Shown: in pieces, positions 36,781-48,479 of the stretch
Numbering within the stretch: the stretch's first letter is position 1
How the letters are laid out: each line of letters starts with the position of its first letter
Source of the DNA: Stomorhina lunata
Taxonomy: Eukaryota; Arthropoda; Insecta; Diptera; Rhiniidae
Direction of reading: 5' to 3'
DNA length: 64,000 nucleotides
Assembly: GCA_933228675.1 (NCBI GenBank)
Contig: OW121743.1
Span: 58,606,406 to 58,670,405, forward strand
The notes under the pieces: model-generated
What the model saw: only the letters and a program-made list of their open reading frames with translations
The model's database searches: none
Told to the model about the DNA's origin: nothing
Translations under genes and position numbers: made by a program

Positions 36781-38250
36781 ACAAGTGATATTTGCGCACC
36801 TGAAGATCGCATCGACTAGACCTGAGTTGATAAAACTTTAGTTTAACCTAGTTGGTGAATGGTCTCAAACCCAACATCTACGATTACTTAGGGCGATTTT
36901 AGATTATTATGCAATTTGATCGATTTGTATGTTTTCGTAATGATGATCGAACTTTGTCCTTCGAAACTTACTCATAGGCCTGATTGATAATCTTCTGCTA
37001 GCCTAAATTAAATAAATTAGACCTGTGCCTAACATGATTATCACGAGCCTGACTCGTGGTACAATTTCTGTTCCTAACATGATTATAATGAGTCTGACTC
37101 GTTTTGCAACTGTTCTTAAGCATCAAAACTGGTTTGTTTAATGCAAGTTGTATGCGAACAGTTGGAAGCGAGCTTCGTTATGCTAATTGATACGTCAAGG
37201 GGTAAAGCTTCCTTAAAATTTTATTTAAACTTCACTCAAAAAACTTTGTTGCAAGCAGTTAACCACCCTACCCCTGATCATTCACAATAATAACACTTAT
37301 GTGCTGTTTATATAACTAACGGAGCTAACGATTGAGTAAAATTTATATGTGTTTTGTTATTGTAACAAAAACAAACTACATGTAAATTTCACTCAATCGT
37401 CAGCCGCTTTAGTTATATAAACCCCAAAATCAAAGCCTTCCTATATTTCAAATCACACATAAATTTCTTAGAGCCTAGTCAATAATTATGTACAATCAAA
37501 CCAAAAAATTATTATCTCCACTTGATTTGATATTCCATTTTTTGTTAGTAATTTAAAAGTTATTAAGTCATAAATTAATTAAAAATTTATTAAATTTAAC
37601 AACCAGAAGAAAAAACCTTATAATTTTTCTGAGTTTTTTTGCTAAGATAATAGTAATTGTTTAAATATATAAATAATAAAAATTTTCATTATAAAAATAA
37701 GTAGATAAATGATCCCACGATTTCTCCAACATCTGCTGTTTTTTCTGCTTCTCCTTAACTTTACGACGTTAGATGTTATTAAAGTTTGAGCTGTTAAAGC
37801 GTATAAATGACTGATTGGTTATTGTATTCCATTGGAGCTCATTACCTCATAATTGGTGGTTATGGAAAAATGTAACTATTGTGATTTTTTTTTCTACTCG
37901 TTTTCGTTTGTTTCATATTTTAAGTGAAAATGTGTTTTTTTTCTCTGTTTAGGAAAAATGTTAATATTTTCAACAACAACGCGATATTTTGTTTTTGGTT
38001 TTAAATTAAATTAAAGTTTCGAGTCGAAGAAAAGCCATTCATCATTCAGCGCCAAAATGCCTAGTGGCGACAATGTGTTTGTCAAGACACTGGAGTGAAC
38101 TAACAACACTTATTTTTTATATATTACTGCCCCAGCGCTAACAAAGTGATCGAATAAATTAAATAAAGAAACAACAAAATTTTTTTTAAGGCAACTGCAC
38201 GATCAGTTTTTGTGAGCAACAACATCAGCCGCCAAAATCAAACCAGGGAA
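36781..38250. other. Intron segment between GATC-rich repeats
   Basis: Mostly unique sequence. A 44-nt phrase recurs in part (TAACATGATTATCACGAG and TAACATGATTATAATGAG, about 37030 and 37076). It also holds the MITE at 37306-37422. The stretch 38030-38170 is less A/T-rich, but no exon was recognised. Confidence 0.4.
37306..37422. mobile_element. Foldback MITE, 117 bp
   Basis: Ends GTTTATATAACTAA and its exact complement (14 bp). Pairing continues with ACGATTGAGTAAAATTTA against ACGATTGAGTGAAATTTA, and the middle is itself nearly palindromic (TTTTGTTATTGTAACAAAAA). No coding capacity. No clear target duplication noted. Confidence 0.8.
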
Positions 38251-41200
38251 TCGTCAATATTTGAAATGTCAAAGAATAAATTTAGTCAAGTTTATCGAAG
38301 ACGAAGTTAAGGAACTCTATACAGAAGACAAATTTGAGGGAATATGATTCATGTGATCACTATAGGAGAATAGATAGCTGTCAATATGAATCATATAGCT
38401 TCGAGGTTCAATCTATAACTTAACTTATACAGCAGATGAATATCATTAAAATTCAAGATATGCTGATGTAGAAGTCGGTTACGAGAAGACCCTTTCCTTC
38501 TGATCCTTTGTAATTCGTACAACTGATCGTTGCCTTAAGATGTAGAAAGTTTGAATGATTTCCGTACTTAAATTACTGATTATGAAAGCTTTTGTTGATG
38601 ATCATTAAATATGATCACCTTAAGTGCAAAATATTACGATCTTCTTGTGATCCTTCATACTTTAACAAGTAATAATTGCCATAAAAGGCAAACTGTGGTA
38701 GCTATCTTTCTGATCCTACATACTTGAGCACCTAATCATAAAAAGTGATCTGCTTAAGATGGATGTTATGAAATATTTTAATATTCAACGAACTTAACAG
38801 CAAATGATCATAAATGATCATAAAAGATGAGTGATCTTCTAAATTAAGGAGTTCCCTTTAATATTCTTCGTCACTTATTTTGATACTCAAAGTTTTTCAC
38901 AGCAAATGATCATAAGAGGTCGTCGCGGAATGAGTCAAATAAGGAAATCTCTTGAAGATTGTTCGTAACATAACAATTGATCATGAAAGATCAACTTCTA
39001 ATATCTAAATTATTAATATCTTATTAAGATGAAATTATTAATATCTTATTAAGATGAACGACTGATCTATAAGCAAAATTATAAAGATTTCAACAAGATT
39101 CTTCATATTTAGTTACAACAGATCCCTTAGTATTACGGATCTCAAGAAGATCAAAATAATAAAGATCCATAGTATGTATTTTATAAACTTACCGTGAATA
39201 ATCTCCTTGAAATCCAAATTATAGAGATCTTCTTATGGTTCTAAGTACCTTAGCTACTGATCATAAAAGGTCATTTGGTTTTATCAAGATTTTTTGTTTA
39301 TAGCAAGATCGTTAAGATCCTATGAACTACTGTGAATTATAGTACTTACTATGAAAGATCATCTTCTTAAGATCCATAATAAAAAGAATTTATCATGAAA
39401 GATAGTCGCCTAATCAAATTAAGAATACCTTTTTCAGATTCTTTGAGATCTATTGATCTTGGAAAATCATCTTCCTAATATCTCAATTAAGTATATCTTA
39501 TTGACATGAACGACTGATCAGAAAAGATCATCTTTGTTTGAATAGCAAAATTATGAAAAAAATTATCATTCATATTAAGTCATAAGATATCCCTAAGCAC
39601 TAAAGGTTTCAAGTAGATCCAAATAATAAAGATCTACTTGAGGTCCAAAGTACTTTAACAACTTAACATGAAAAATATTTTCTTCTTCTTACTACCACAG
39701 CGATTGATCGTGCAAGATCTTCATTCCTAAAAATCCAAATTAAAAGGGTTTCATCAAAGTTTTTCGTATTTAGCAACTGGTCATGAGAGATCATCTCCTT
39801 AAAATCCAATGATCTACTTAAGACCATAAAAGATCATCTTCTTAAGATCCAAAAAAAAGAATCTCCTTGAAAGATCAGCCTAATACAGAAGAACTTAACG
39901 AAACCATCTGATCATTGGTAATTTGTAACAACTGATAACAACTGATCATGAAAGACCATCATCGCCTTAGAAGACAAATTAAAGGGATTTCATCAAGATT
40001 TTCGTGCGAGCAGTCATCTCCACATCAGGTCGAGAGTACACACCTATCTCATCAGTAAATCATACTTTAGTGAATTATAATAAATAAGTTAAGAGCTCAA
40101 TATTTTAAAGATCATGGTGAAGATAACACTGAGTTTCAAATATTTTTAATCAATACCTTTGTATTTCAGAACTGATCCGTAATGATCATAATTTTAAGAA
40201 CGAACTTCTAAAGTCATATCTAACCTACATACATGATTCCATATCTTATTTGGTTTACATGAACATTGATCACGGACTTAAGGTCATAATTGCAAAGATC
40301 AACTAGGGTCAAATTATCACTGTTAAATTCCTTCCTTACTTACAAATATCTCAAAAGACTATCACGGTTGTAAATAAAAGATTTTATTGAAGCCAACTGG
40401 TCATTTGCTCCTATTTCAGTAGCGGATATTAAAAGATTGCAGTTTCAAGAGATGGATAAAATTGATCGTCAGTGAGATCATATTAAAATTACTAAGTACC
40501 TTACGAGATTTGGTTACTTTATCGATCATTGACAAAACATTTATATCATCATCCTATAAGTATACGTCTGAAGATCACATCAGAGCTGCAGTAGATCTCA
40601 ACAGGCCAACATGATCGGTCAACATGATAAGTAACGAATCTTAAGAAATCATAGAGTGAAATATTGAAGATTTTTCAGTTGGCCACTTCTCTAAAGCAAT
40701 CTGTCAATATATCTGATCTTACAAGATTTTTTGTTCTTTAAGTCAAATTTAAAATTCTCCTCGCGATCATCTAGCCTTTGGATTTTTGTTATTTGTGACT
40801 GACATAGGATCACCTTCAGATATTAATAAAGCAATCAGGTTATTTTCTTCTTAGTTCAGTAGAAGATATCGAAAATTTAAACCTCAAGAGGCAAATTTGA
40901 ATGATCGCACTAAATACTCATGATAATGCCTGAGTTTTTGAAACTTTGTCGATCATAGATCTAACATTAAAATCAACATTTTATGAGTCTACTTCTGAAG
41001 GCCCACATTATCTAGTAGATCTTAACCTTGGACCATTGAATGATCTCACTGAACTCACATAATAATGACTGTGTAACACTCAAGCTTTAGTTATGTTATC
41101 GATCATTGGCTTAACACAAAGAATATCATCTAACGAGTCAACTTCTGAAGATCATATCAGACCCACATGAGATTTAGTTACTTTTTCAATCATTGGCATT

Positions 41201-41480
41201 ATACCAAAGAATACCAGTTTATGAGTCAACTTCTGAAGATCATATCAGACGAACATGATGCTGAAGATCTCAACAGGGTTGCATCATTAGCCCTTCGGTG
41301 ACTAATAATGAAAGATTGCCAACTTTATATTGAATTTTTTTTAAGATCTTAACCCTGATCATTGCTTTTGTTTTTCTCTTGCATAGATCTAATGATCTTA
41401 AACTTCAGAATCAAATTCAAAGGGATCTTGTCATAGACATCATGTGAATTTTTTGTTGTTGATCACCGGCTCAGGATCTA
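38251..41480. repeat. Degenerate GATC-rich repeat field
   Basis: Continues the vocabulary of 35090-36780 (GATCATCTTCTTAAGATCC, CTGATCATAAAAGATCAT) but too diverged to show a fixed period. Local duplicates are visible, for example TTATTAATATCTTATTAAGA twice near 39009-39048 and ACTTCTGAAGATCATATCAG twice near 41151 and 41231. No gene was found. Confidence 0.6.
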
Positions 41481-41529
41481 AATATTTAAAAATTAGAACT
41501 TAACTTGACCAAATGATCGTGCAATTCAT

Positions 41530-41715
41530 GGGAATGAAATGTCGGGCTAGTTACCCACTACTGGAGAAAACAATTACTATGCAAAGGCTTAAATTAGAAT
41601 GAAAACGGTCCCTCCCTAATGTTAAATGAGGATGTCTGAAACTTCGATGGAAAGACCAATGTAGAGAAAAATCTTTCAAAGCTTGGCCTACGAAATTGGA
41701 GAATATGCGCACGGA
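41530..41715 (-). mobile_element. 3' end of a non-LTR element, minus strand
   Basis: Its reverse complement matches 46480-46610: TTGGTCTTTCCATCGAAGTT, ACATTAGGGAGGGACC and TAGTAATTGTTTTCTCCAGT line up with that tail. Its upstream end (GCGCATATTCTCCAATTT on the minus strand, 41694-41711) matches the start of the reverse-transcriptase fragment at 45917. The roughly 500 bp of coding sequence between those two points is missing here, so this is an internally deleted copy. Confidence 0.8.
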
Positions 41716-41937
41716 ATTCTAGAATAGGCTTGGAATTTGACCTTAACGGGTTGTAAATATAGGCCAATAAGTAGTAAGAAATCTTAATTATTAGCTACCT
41801 CGAATGATAAGTTCATATTGTCCTATAATTGCGAAACTTGAAAACGCACAAATGCCATCGATGTGCGACTGCAAATATTTGCAACCAAATGCTTACGGCA
41901 AATATTTAATATATAGTTGCATAAGAAATGAAGATCT

Positions 41938-42250
41938 ACTGAACGCGACAAACTACAACGGTGCTTCTGTGGAGGTATGTTAGCGGAAATGGGGGTGGAT
42001 AGGTTACACACTTCGAGGGCCAAATACCAACATTGATCGAGAAGCGCTTTGATAGAATCCACAGGAAAAAGGTCGTCGTGTTGGTGCATCTGTTAGAACT
42101 TCGAGAAGGTTCAATGATGAGGAGTTACAAGCAGACAAATATTCATGGAATGACGTCTGACTAACATCTGGTAATAAAGCCCATTATAAGAGGATGATTG
42201 AGGCCCTTTGCTTTAATGGGAGTCAAGGAAGAAGACCTTGAAGCCAGTGC
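41938..42250 (+). pseudogene. Non-LTR reverse transcriptase C-terminal relic
   Basis: In broken plus-strand frames it reads like the C-terminal tail of RTE/Jockey-like endonuclease-reverse transcriptases: a GWIG-TLR-like stretch, ALRWNPQ, a GxPVRT(W/S)RR stretch, AELK-like residues, then EALC and GSQGRR. In these families this region is the thumb/linker tail behind the polymerase. Several frame changes and stops make it inactive. Related copies follow at 42310-43260 and on the minus strand at 46901-47170. The family name is not secure. Confidence 0.65.
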
Positions 42251-42454
42251 TCTCTAAGAAAAAAGGTCTGAGGTGAAGGTAAAATTTTGAAAAAGAAAAT
42301 ACCAGTAAATGTGTTCCAATCTTCTCCTATAGAGGTATGTCAGCTTATATGAACGAGGATATGTCACACACTTCGAAGGCCAAATACCAACATTGATTGA
42401 GAAGCGCTTTGATGAAATCCATAGGAAAGAGGTTGTCGTATTGGCACAACTGTT

Positions 42455-42769
42455 ATATATATAATTTCCCAACAACATTCCCATTGGAACAAGGGTTACT
42501 TCTCTCTGACAATTAGCAGCATCTGATACTATTTCTCATTGAAAGGGACGTACGATTTAACTCCGACTCAGAACGGCAAATGCTTTAGTTAGAGAAGTTT
42601 TACATAGCTCAATAACCAGTACTCAATAACCAGTGGCTAGCTGAGTTATAAGGTGAACCGGCGCTTTTTTGAAAATTTATTTTTTTCAAAGAGGGTCTGG
42701 CCGGGAATCGAACTTAGGACCTCTGGTATGTTAGGCGGATGACTAACCTGCTATACCACGGCGTTTCAA
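42455..42769 (-). mobile_element. tRNA-derived SINE, near full length
   Basis: On the minus strand the 5' head reads CGTGGTATAGCAGGTTAGTC (A-box-like) and AAGTTCGATTCCCGG (B-box-like), followed by a shared body and an AT microsatellite tail. It is bounded by a 14-bp target-site duplication with one mismatch (TTGGCACAACTGTT at 42441 and TTGGTACAACTGTT at 42770). It inserted into the non-LTR RT relic. Such elements are copied by retrotransposon enzymes in trans and have an internal RNA polymerase III promoter. Confidence 0.9.
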
Positions 42770-42905
42770 TTGGTACAACTGTTCGAATGTTAAAAAGGTT
42801 CAATGATGAGGAGTTGCAAGCACAAAATATTCATTTAATGACATATGACTCACATCTGGCAATAGAGCCCATTATAAGAGGAAGAAGACATTGAAGACAG
42901 TGCTC

Positions 42906-43003
42906 TTGAAAATTTATTTTTTTCAAGTGGGTCTGGCCGGGGATTGAACTTAGGACCTCTGGTATGCTAGGCGGATGACTAACCTGCTATACCATGGCGG
43001 TTT
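42906..43003 (-). mobile_element. SINE fragment (head only)
   Basis: Contains the tRNA-related head (A-box-like TGGTATAGCAGGTTAGTC, B-box-like AAGTTCAATCCCCGG) and the AAAAATAAATTTTC segment but lacks the rest of the body and the tail. It is followed by the same ACAACTGTT sequence as the copy at 42455-42769, so it is probably a segmental duplication of that insertion, not an independent event. Confidence 0.8.
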
Positions 43004-43260
43004 AGTTGAAACAACTGTTAGAATGTTAAAAAGGTTCAATGATGAGGAGTTGCAAGCACAAAATATTCATTAAATGACATATAACTAACATCTGGCAATA
43101 GAGCTTGTTACAAGAGCATGGTGAGGCCCTATCATTTACTGGGAGTCAAGAAAGAAGACCTTAAAGAAAGTGCTCTTTAGGATGAAAGTTCTGAGCTAAA
43201 GGTAAAATTTCGAACAAGAAACTACGAGTAAATGTTTTTCAATCTTTTTTAAATAAATCA

Positions 43261-44930
43261 ATTACAAAATCTATAAAAGTTATGGCAAAAGATGCAGATA
43301 TTTTAAAGCTCTCATAAACTTAAAATGCCAACCAACTTTGGAAAGATCATGAATCATTCAAAAATTAAATCATACACATGGTGAACATATTCCTAGGGAA
43401 ATAAAACAGTAAAGACTAAAAGAAAATCAAAACAGAAAATAAAAAATTATAAAAAAAACACCAAAACATCAAGAAAGGTAACAAAAACTAAAGAAATAAG
43501 AGTGTGTAACACTCTTACCAACATTTAAGTCTGTCCGACATGTCTGTCTGTTCAGATGAGGTTGGAGTTGGAGTATGTAATCAAAAACCACCAGGCACAA
43601 ATATATATATATAAATAATACTTATATGCACCACAAACCAATCATGCAACTCTTAACAATAGTACGTCGCATTATATCGTAATCATCGTCATCATTGCCA
43701 GCACCATCAACGTCTCGCAGTCATCATCGTCGTCAACATGATCCATCGCCTTTTAACTTTGAAACAATCAAAACATTTTTAACATTTCCTCACGCCATCA
43801 GCGACAGTTTTTCCTAAACCATTCAAAAAAAAAAAAAAAAAGAGTAATCGAATTTCAATGTTTGCCAGTATCTGAATGGATGGATGGATGGTTGGTTGGT
43901 TGTATAAAATAGGAATCATATGTTGGAGGGTCTTAAACTTCTCACACACATGCATGAGAATTCGAAATGAAAACGAAAGTTATGGTTAAACGCGTTCAAG
44001 TTATTTTCTTGCCAAGTTAATGTGAAAGACTTAAGGTGAGTTAAGTTGTTGGCTTGATTTGAGCTACTAAAGAGGAGAAAAAAAAAACTAAAAATGTGGA
44101 TTTTATGGCATTTCATTGCACATTTTCTTGTTGCATTATTGATCTTTATAATGAAAACGATAGTTTTGTTAGCAACTGAAATATGTAGCTGCAACATAAC
44201 AACAAAACATTGCAATGCAATGTCTGTTTTAGTGATTTGCTGTCTAGCCATCAAACAACGTCATCATCAATGTCCGTCCCTGCTTTTCATAACAATAATA
44301 ATAATAGTCATCACCAGCATCATCAACAACTTCATTATCATCATCAACAACATCATTATCATCATGATCATTTTGATGGTATCACTATCATCGTTGTCAT
44401 ACTCAACTTTACTCGATCGTTGCTCACACTTACTTACACATTATCATTATTAACATCTACATACATGATTATTTGGCATTTGTTTGCGGTTTCTTGTTGT
44501 TGTTGCTGTGTCTTCCTAATGGCGAGAAAGAAATGCCAAACGATTGCGCGAAAAAATTTTAAAGCGCCACTTATATCGACAAAAATAAAACCAACCTCAA
44601 ACACCAAACATGTAACTACAACCATCGATCAAAACAACCAGCCAAAACAACCAACCGTTACGATCTATGAGAGATACCAAACGGCACAGCACAACCATCC
44701 AACTTATCCATGATACTAACGAGCGCCATATACCGCCAACGCCACCAACACCAGAATCAACATCTCCCCATAACTGCCACCAGCAAACAATAGATGACTT
44801 CAAAAACTATTCATCAGTAATTGGCAATCTCTCTTACACTTGGCTTTTAAGGAAAATTTTTGAGCGTTTGTTTGAATTTGGTGTATGAATGAATAGTACG
44901 AGGGTTTGGCTTTTATGTTTCGAGATTAGA
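43261..44930. other. Unique intron region with simple triplet runs
   Basis: Low-repeat sequence with CATCAT/CAACAA-type runs (about 43675-43740 and 44295-44370) and poly-A. Overlapping frames on both strands (43916-44888) are the product of these triplet runs and of lower A/T content; none resembles a known protein. It could hold an enhancer or alternative first exon of the host gene, but nothing shows that. Confidence 0.4.
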
Positions 44931-44987
44931 GACCAACATTTGAATGCCTTTTTTGCTTTTCGAAGTATTATTCACGAAGATCAATAA

Positions 44988-45297
44988 TAATAATTTCCAC
45001 GACAACATTTCAATTGGAACAAGTGATACTTCTCTCAGACAATAAGCTGCATCCGATTCTATTTTAAGACTCATTGGAAGGGACCTACATTTTAACTTCG
45101 GCTCCGAACGGCAAATGCATTAGTTAGAGATGTTTTACATAGCCTAATACTCAATAACCAGTGGCTAGCTGAGTTATAAGATGAACCAAAGCTTTTTTAA
45201 AAATTTATTTTTGTCAAGTGTGTCTGGCCGGGGATCGAACTTGGGACCTCTGGTATGCTAGGCGGATGACTAACCTGCTATATCACGGCGGTTCCGT
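44988..45297 (-). mobile_element. tRNA-derived SINE inserted in mariner
   Basis: Same family as 63414-63733, about 310 bp, flanked by an 11-bp target duplication GAAGATCAATA (44977-44987 and 45298-45308). The duplication falls inside the mariner transposase relic, so the SINE arrived after it. The head has B-box-like AAGTTCGATCCCCGG on the minus strand. Confidence 0.9.
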
Positions 45298-45783
45298 GAA
45301 GATCAATACAAATTTGTATATTTCAATTTCGTAACGAGTTTTCCATTTCGATTACTCTATCTCCAAAACATGTAATTTGAACCCATCTACTGCTTCATCA
45401 GACATCGAAAACCTTTGACATTAAGTTATTTGGGGCCAAATCAGAACTATACGGCGGATTTACATAGCCTAATACTCAATAACCAGTGGCTAGCTGAGTT
45501 ATGAGATCAACCGCCGCTTTTTTGAAAATTTATTTTTTTCAAGTGGGTCTGTCCGGGGATCGAACTTGGGACCTCTAGTATGCTAGGCGGATGACTAACG
45601 TGCTATATCGCGGCGGTTCCGTGAAGATCAATACAAATTTGTATATTTCAATTTCCTAACGAGTTTTCCATTTCGATGGCTCTATCTTCAAAACATGTAT
45701 TTCGAACCCATCTACTGCTTCATCAGGCATCGAAAACCTTTGACCTTAAGTTATTTGGGGCCAAATCAGAACTATACGGCGGA
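45134..45783. repeat. 325-bp tandem duplication of SINE head plus mariner
   Basis: TTTACATAGCCTAATACTCA occurs at 45134 and 45459, and the sequence between recurs to about 45783 (ending ACTATACGGCGGAT both times, at about 45445 and 45771). Each unit contains the SINE head and the adjacent piece of mariner, so this is a segmental duplication after SINE insertion. The SINE part of the second unit is about 45459-45623. Confidence 0.9.
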
Positions 45784-45880
45784 TAACTCGATGTTTTCAG
45801 TATCCTTGCCTGAGCCAATGTATGCGAGCTTGTATTGTCATGATGAAGAAGGAATCGTCTTTGGTTGAAGTTAAAATTAA

Positions 45881-46402
45881 AGGCTAACATATTTCAGAAT
45901 TTCATGCACTTCGATCTTGTGCGCATATTCTCCAATTTACACCACCTATATCCGACCAAAAATGGAATACAACTCTCATGTATGGACCGGTGCTTCAAAG
46001 TCTATTTTGGAGCTTATCGACCGCGTACAGGGGAGGGCGAAAGTGCTTATTGGTGACAGTAGGGTATCCAACTCTATTGACTCACTGGAGCACCGCCACA
46101 ATGTGGGTTGTATAACACTGTTCTATCGGTACTACTTTGGAATGTGTTCGGGTTTCGTTCCCGAAACCCGAATATTCTTACGCAGCATACGTCAATCCGT
46201 TAGATCACATGCATTTGTGGTTGATTGTCCAGTGGACCGAACAACACACTATAGAGAAAATTCGTTCTTTAGCCGTACAGTACGTATGTGGAAATCACTT
46301 CCTGCAGAAGTTTTTCCTGACAGTTGCAATATAGAAAAATTCAAATCTAATGTCCACAAACACTACTCCCTCTTTCCTCCTTCCCGCAACCTATTTTCCT
46401 AG
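45881..46402 (+). pseudogene. Non-LTR retrotransposon RT C-terminal fragment
   Basis: Open for about 161 residues to the stop TAG at 46400-46402. It begins about IYTTYIRPKMEYNSHVW, continues with LIDRVQGRAKVLIGD, SLEHRHNVGCITLFYRYYFG, and ends with RTVRMWKSLPAEVFPD and FKSNVHKHYSLFPP. This is the conserved region after the polymerase core in Jockey/CR1-like insect retrotransposons. The fingers, palm catalytic motif and endonuclease are missing, so it is a 5'-truncated relic, as usual for these elements. The good frame suggests a fairly recent insertion. The frame may begin upstream of the first Met at 45917. Confidence 0.88.
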
Positions 46403-46620
46403 TTCCAACACAATGCATAGCATAAGTAGGGATCATCCCCTGAGTGCTGGTCCTAAATAAAAAAAAAAACTTCCTCTACTTGGTCTTTCCATTGAAGTTT
46501 CGGACGCCCTCTTCTTACATTAGGGGGGTAGTTTTTATTCTAATTTTAGCTTTTTTATAGTAATTGTTTTTTCTAGGAGTGGGTTACTAGCCTGACGTTC
46601 TTAACCTTATTCTTATCGTT
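46403..46620 (+). mobile_element. 3' tail of the non-LTR element
   Basis: Follows the RT fragment: CTTCCTCTACTTGGTCTTTC, CATTAGGGGGGTAG and AGTAATTGTTTTTTCTAGGA. The same tail, in reverse, is present at 41530-41680. It is the untranslated 3' end of the element; a poly-A-like run occurs at about 46458. Confidence 0.75.
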
Positions 46621-46900
46621 CTTATGAAAGAACTCACGACACATGATAGTTCACTACATTTACGGGTGCTAACATTGTTTCCCGGGTGATACCACTTGGA
46701 GGCCAGTGTCCACGGTTGAGATAAAGGATAAAGAAGATAAGTCTGAGCTTACCAAGTTAAGACCAATCAAAATATCGCCCAATAAGTCATAGTCTATATT
46801 ACTCCAATGTAACAATTGTGATAGGATTAATTATTCCGAAAATCTGGTGACCATTGGCTTCAAAGTGTTTCGAAACTATTGGAAAAAAGCTTTGTCAATC

Positions 46901-47170
46901 TTATTCTTGTTCTCTTTCTGATATTCTTGACTCCCAGTGGAGCATCCATCCTCTTTTATAGCTTACCGCTTTCAGCTCCGCATCAATTGAACTTCCCCAC
47001 GTTCTAACAGGTACACCAACATGACGGCCTCTTTCCTGTAAATTCCATCGAAGCGTTTGTCGAGTAATGTTAATATTTGACCTTGTTTTATTTAACATAT
47101 GCAGTAACACGACGGTCTCTTCCCCTATGAATTCCATCGAAGCGCTTGTCGATAGCCTATCTATTGCCAT
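46901..47170 (-). pseudogene. Non-LTR RT tail relic, minus strand
   Basis: Minus-strand frame of about 89 residues containing TLRWNLQERGRHVGVPVRTW, SSIDAELKAVSY and MLHWESRISERE. This matches the RT tail signature seen at 41938 (ALRWNPQ, PVRT, AELK), so it belongs to the same family in the opposite orientation. A second partial copy of the TWNPQ-like piece is embedded at about 47100-47160 (CATCGAAGCGCTTGTCGA). Short remnant only. Confidence 0.7.
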
Positions 47171-48479
47171 TTCAGTAACATGCCTCTAAAGAAGGTGGGA
47201 TTTGGTTTGTCGGGTTTAGTAAAGCTCCATGTAGCTCGGTAATCTTATACAAAGGACTTGCCGTAATCATTTGTTGGCAAAAGTTTGCAATCGCACATCG
47301 ATTGTATAATAATGCTTCAAAAAATCCCAGAACACAAAAAGCCACCCATGCAATAAATTCTTGTATTAGAGAAACACTCGCCTTGGTTAGTTGTTGTTCG
47401 TTTTTGGTCTTTGGTGATTGTGATGAGATGATATGCGAGATGTCTTGGGTGATGGTGATGGATTTCTACCAAAAATGGTATTTCTATGACCTGCTGGACG
47501 GACAGATCGACGAAGATCGAAGAAACAAATATGTAGTCATATGACAAAAACCGCTAAGTTGACTTAAAGGAAATTTGAACATATGAGGCAGGGGCGGAGG
47601 ATTTTAAGATAGAATTAGGAAACATAAGTTTTTGTCTTCATAAAGTTCATCACGATCATGAAATTGGACTTTGTTCTAGATCTTTCGAATATCGCTTTTA
47701 CAGATTTTGGGATGATTCGGAGATAGATTTTTGTTAAGTAGCAAAGTCTCTATACTGGAAACTGACCATGAAAAAATTTCGTCTTAATGAGCAAATATTG
47801 GAGCTTGCTGAAGTGAAATCAAGTGACTGATCTGGAAATAAAGTCTCTTAAAGTTTAAATATGGAAGATCTGATCTGAAGATCGGAGCCTAGTACCTAAA
47901 AGATTGACTTCAATTCAGTTCCAAGTGCAATAAAAGTTTCTCTAAAGATATATTTAGTAGACTAGTCATTGCCCTTGTACTCCAGCAGCAGAAAGATTAT
48001 CTTATTACGATCAGTAGCTTCGCCAGTAGCTTTTATTCAAGATATTTCGCTTCGCTTCTACTTCGCTTTTATCATTTTGATTTGTAAAGGTAGAAGTCGG
48101 TGAGATATTTGAATAAGTATGATCTGATCGACATTCTTTGAGAAAGTGGAAATCATAAGAATTTTGAAGATGTGATGATAGTCGGTTTTTCCAGATCACA
48201 ATAGGGCTACACGATCACTGACATTGATCTTAACCATGGGGTCAAAGGTTGGAGAACGAAAAGGAATGAGGGGTCTTAGAATAATTTGTTAAGACTAGCC
48301 TGCTTCGTATTGATTATTTTTTGGGTAATTTGGAGATAGTAGAAATAGATCGGACCAATAGAAACAACAATATATCATTAAACAAGTCGTGGTAATAAAT
48401 TTTAAAGATGAAATCCTATGAGTTCCATGTGATAGGACACATACTTTTGTAAACTAAGGTTGGACATCTCCTTAACTTT
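47171..48479. other. Intron sequence, no gene recognised
   Basis: Mixed unique and old repeat sequence. Overlapping opposite frames at 47302-47547 have no recognisable domain. Words such as GATCTGATCTGAAGATCGGAG link it loosely to the GATC-rich repeats further left. Confidence 0.4.

Larger units (their letters stand above)
42310..43260 (+). pseudogene. Second and third copies of the RT tail, SINE-interrupted
   Basis: GAACGAGGATATGTCACACA, CATTGATTGAGAAGCGCTTT and GGTTGTCGTATTGGCACAAC repeat the copy at 41938 with substitutions. A SINE splits this copy at 42455-42769. After it, GGTTCAATGATGAGGAGTTG returns at about 42798 and again at about 43035, the second time behind another SINE head. So the locus is a small tandem cluster of retrotransposon 3' pieces duplicated together with the SINE. 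No intact frame. Confidence 0.65.
44931..45870 (-). pseudogene. Mariner-family transposase relic
   Basis: Minus-strand reading from about 45855 gives FLLHHDNTSSHTLAQARIL, then YPPYSSDLAPN, later CIDLHG, and after a SINE (44988-45297) IDLRE-stop-YFEKQ. These match the C-terminal half of mariner (DD34D) transposases, with the second and third catalytic Asp regions. Only about 23 residues separate the two Asp where the active family has 34, and there are several in-frame stops, so it is dead. A 325-bp stretch is duplicated (see 45134-45783). The N-terminal half is absent. Confidence 0.85.

Noticed and set aside
43916..44888. Cluster of overlapping frames up to 167 residues on both strands
   Set aside because: Arise from CATCAT/CAACAA runs; His/Gln/Ile low complexity, no conserved motif.
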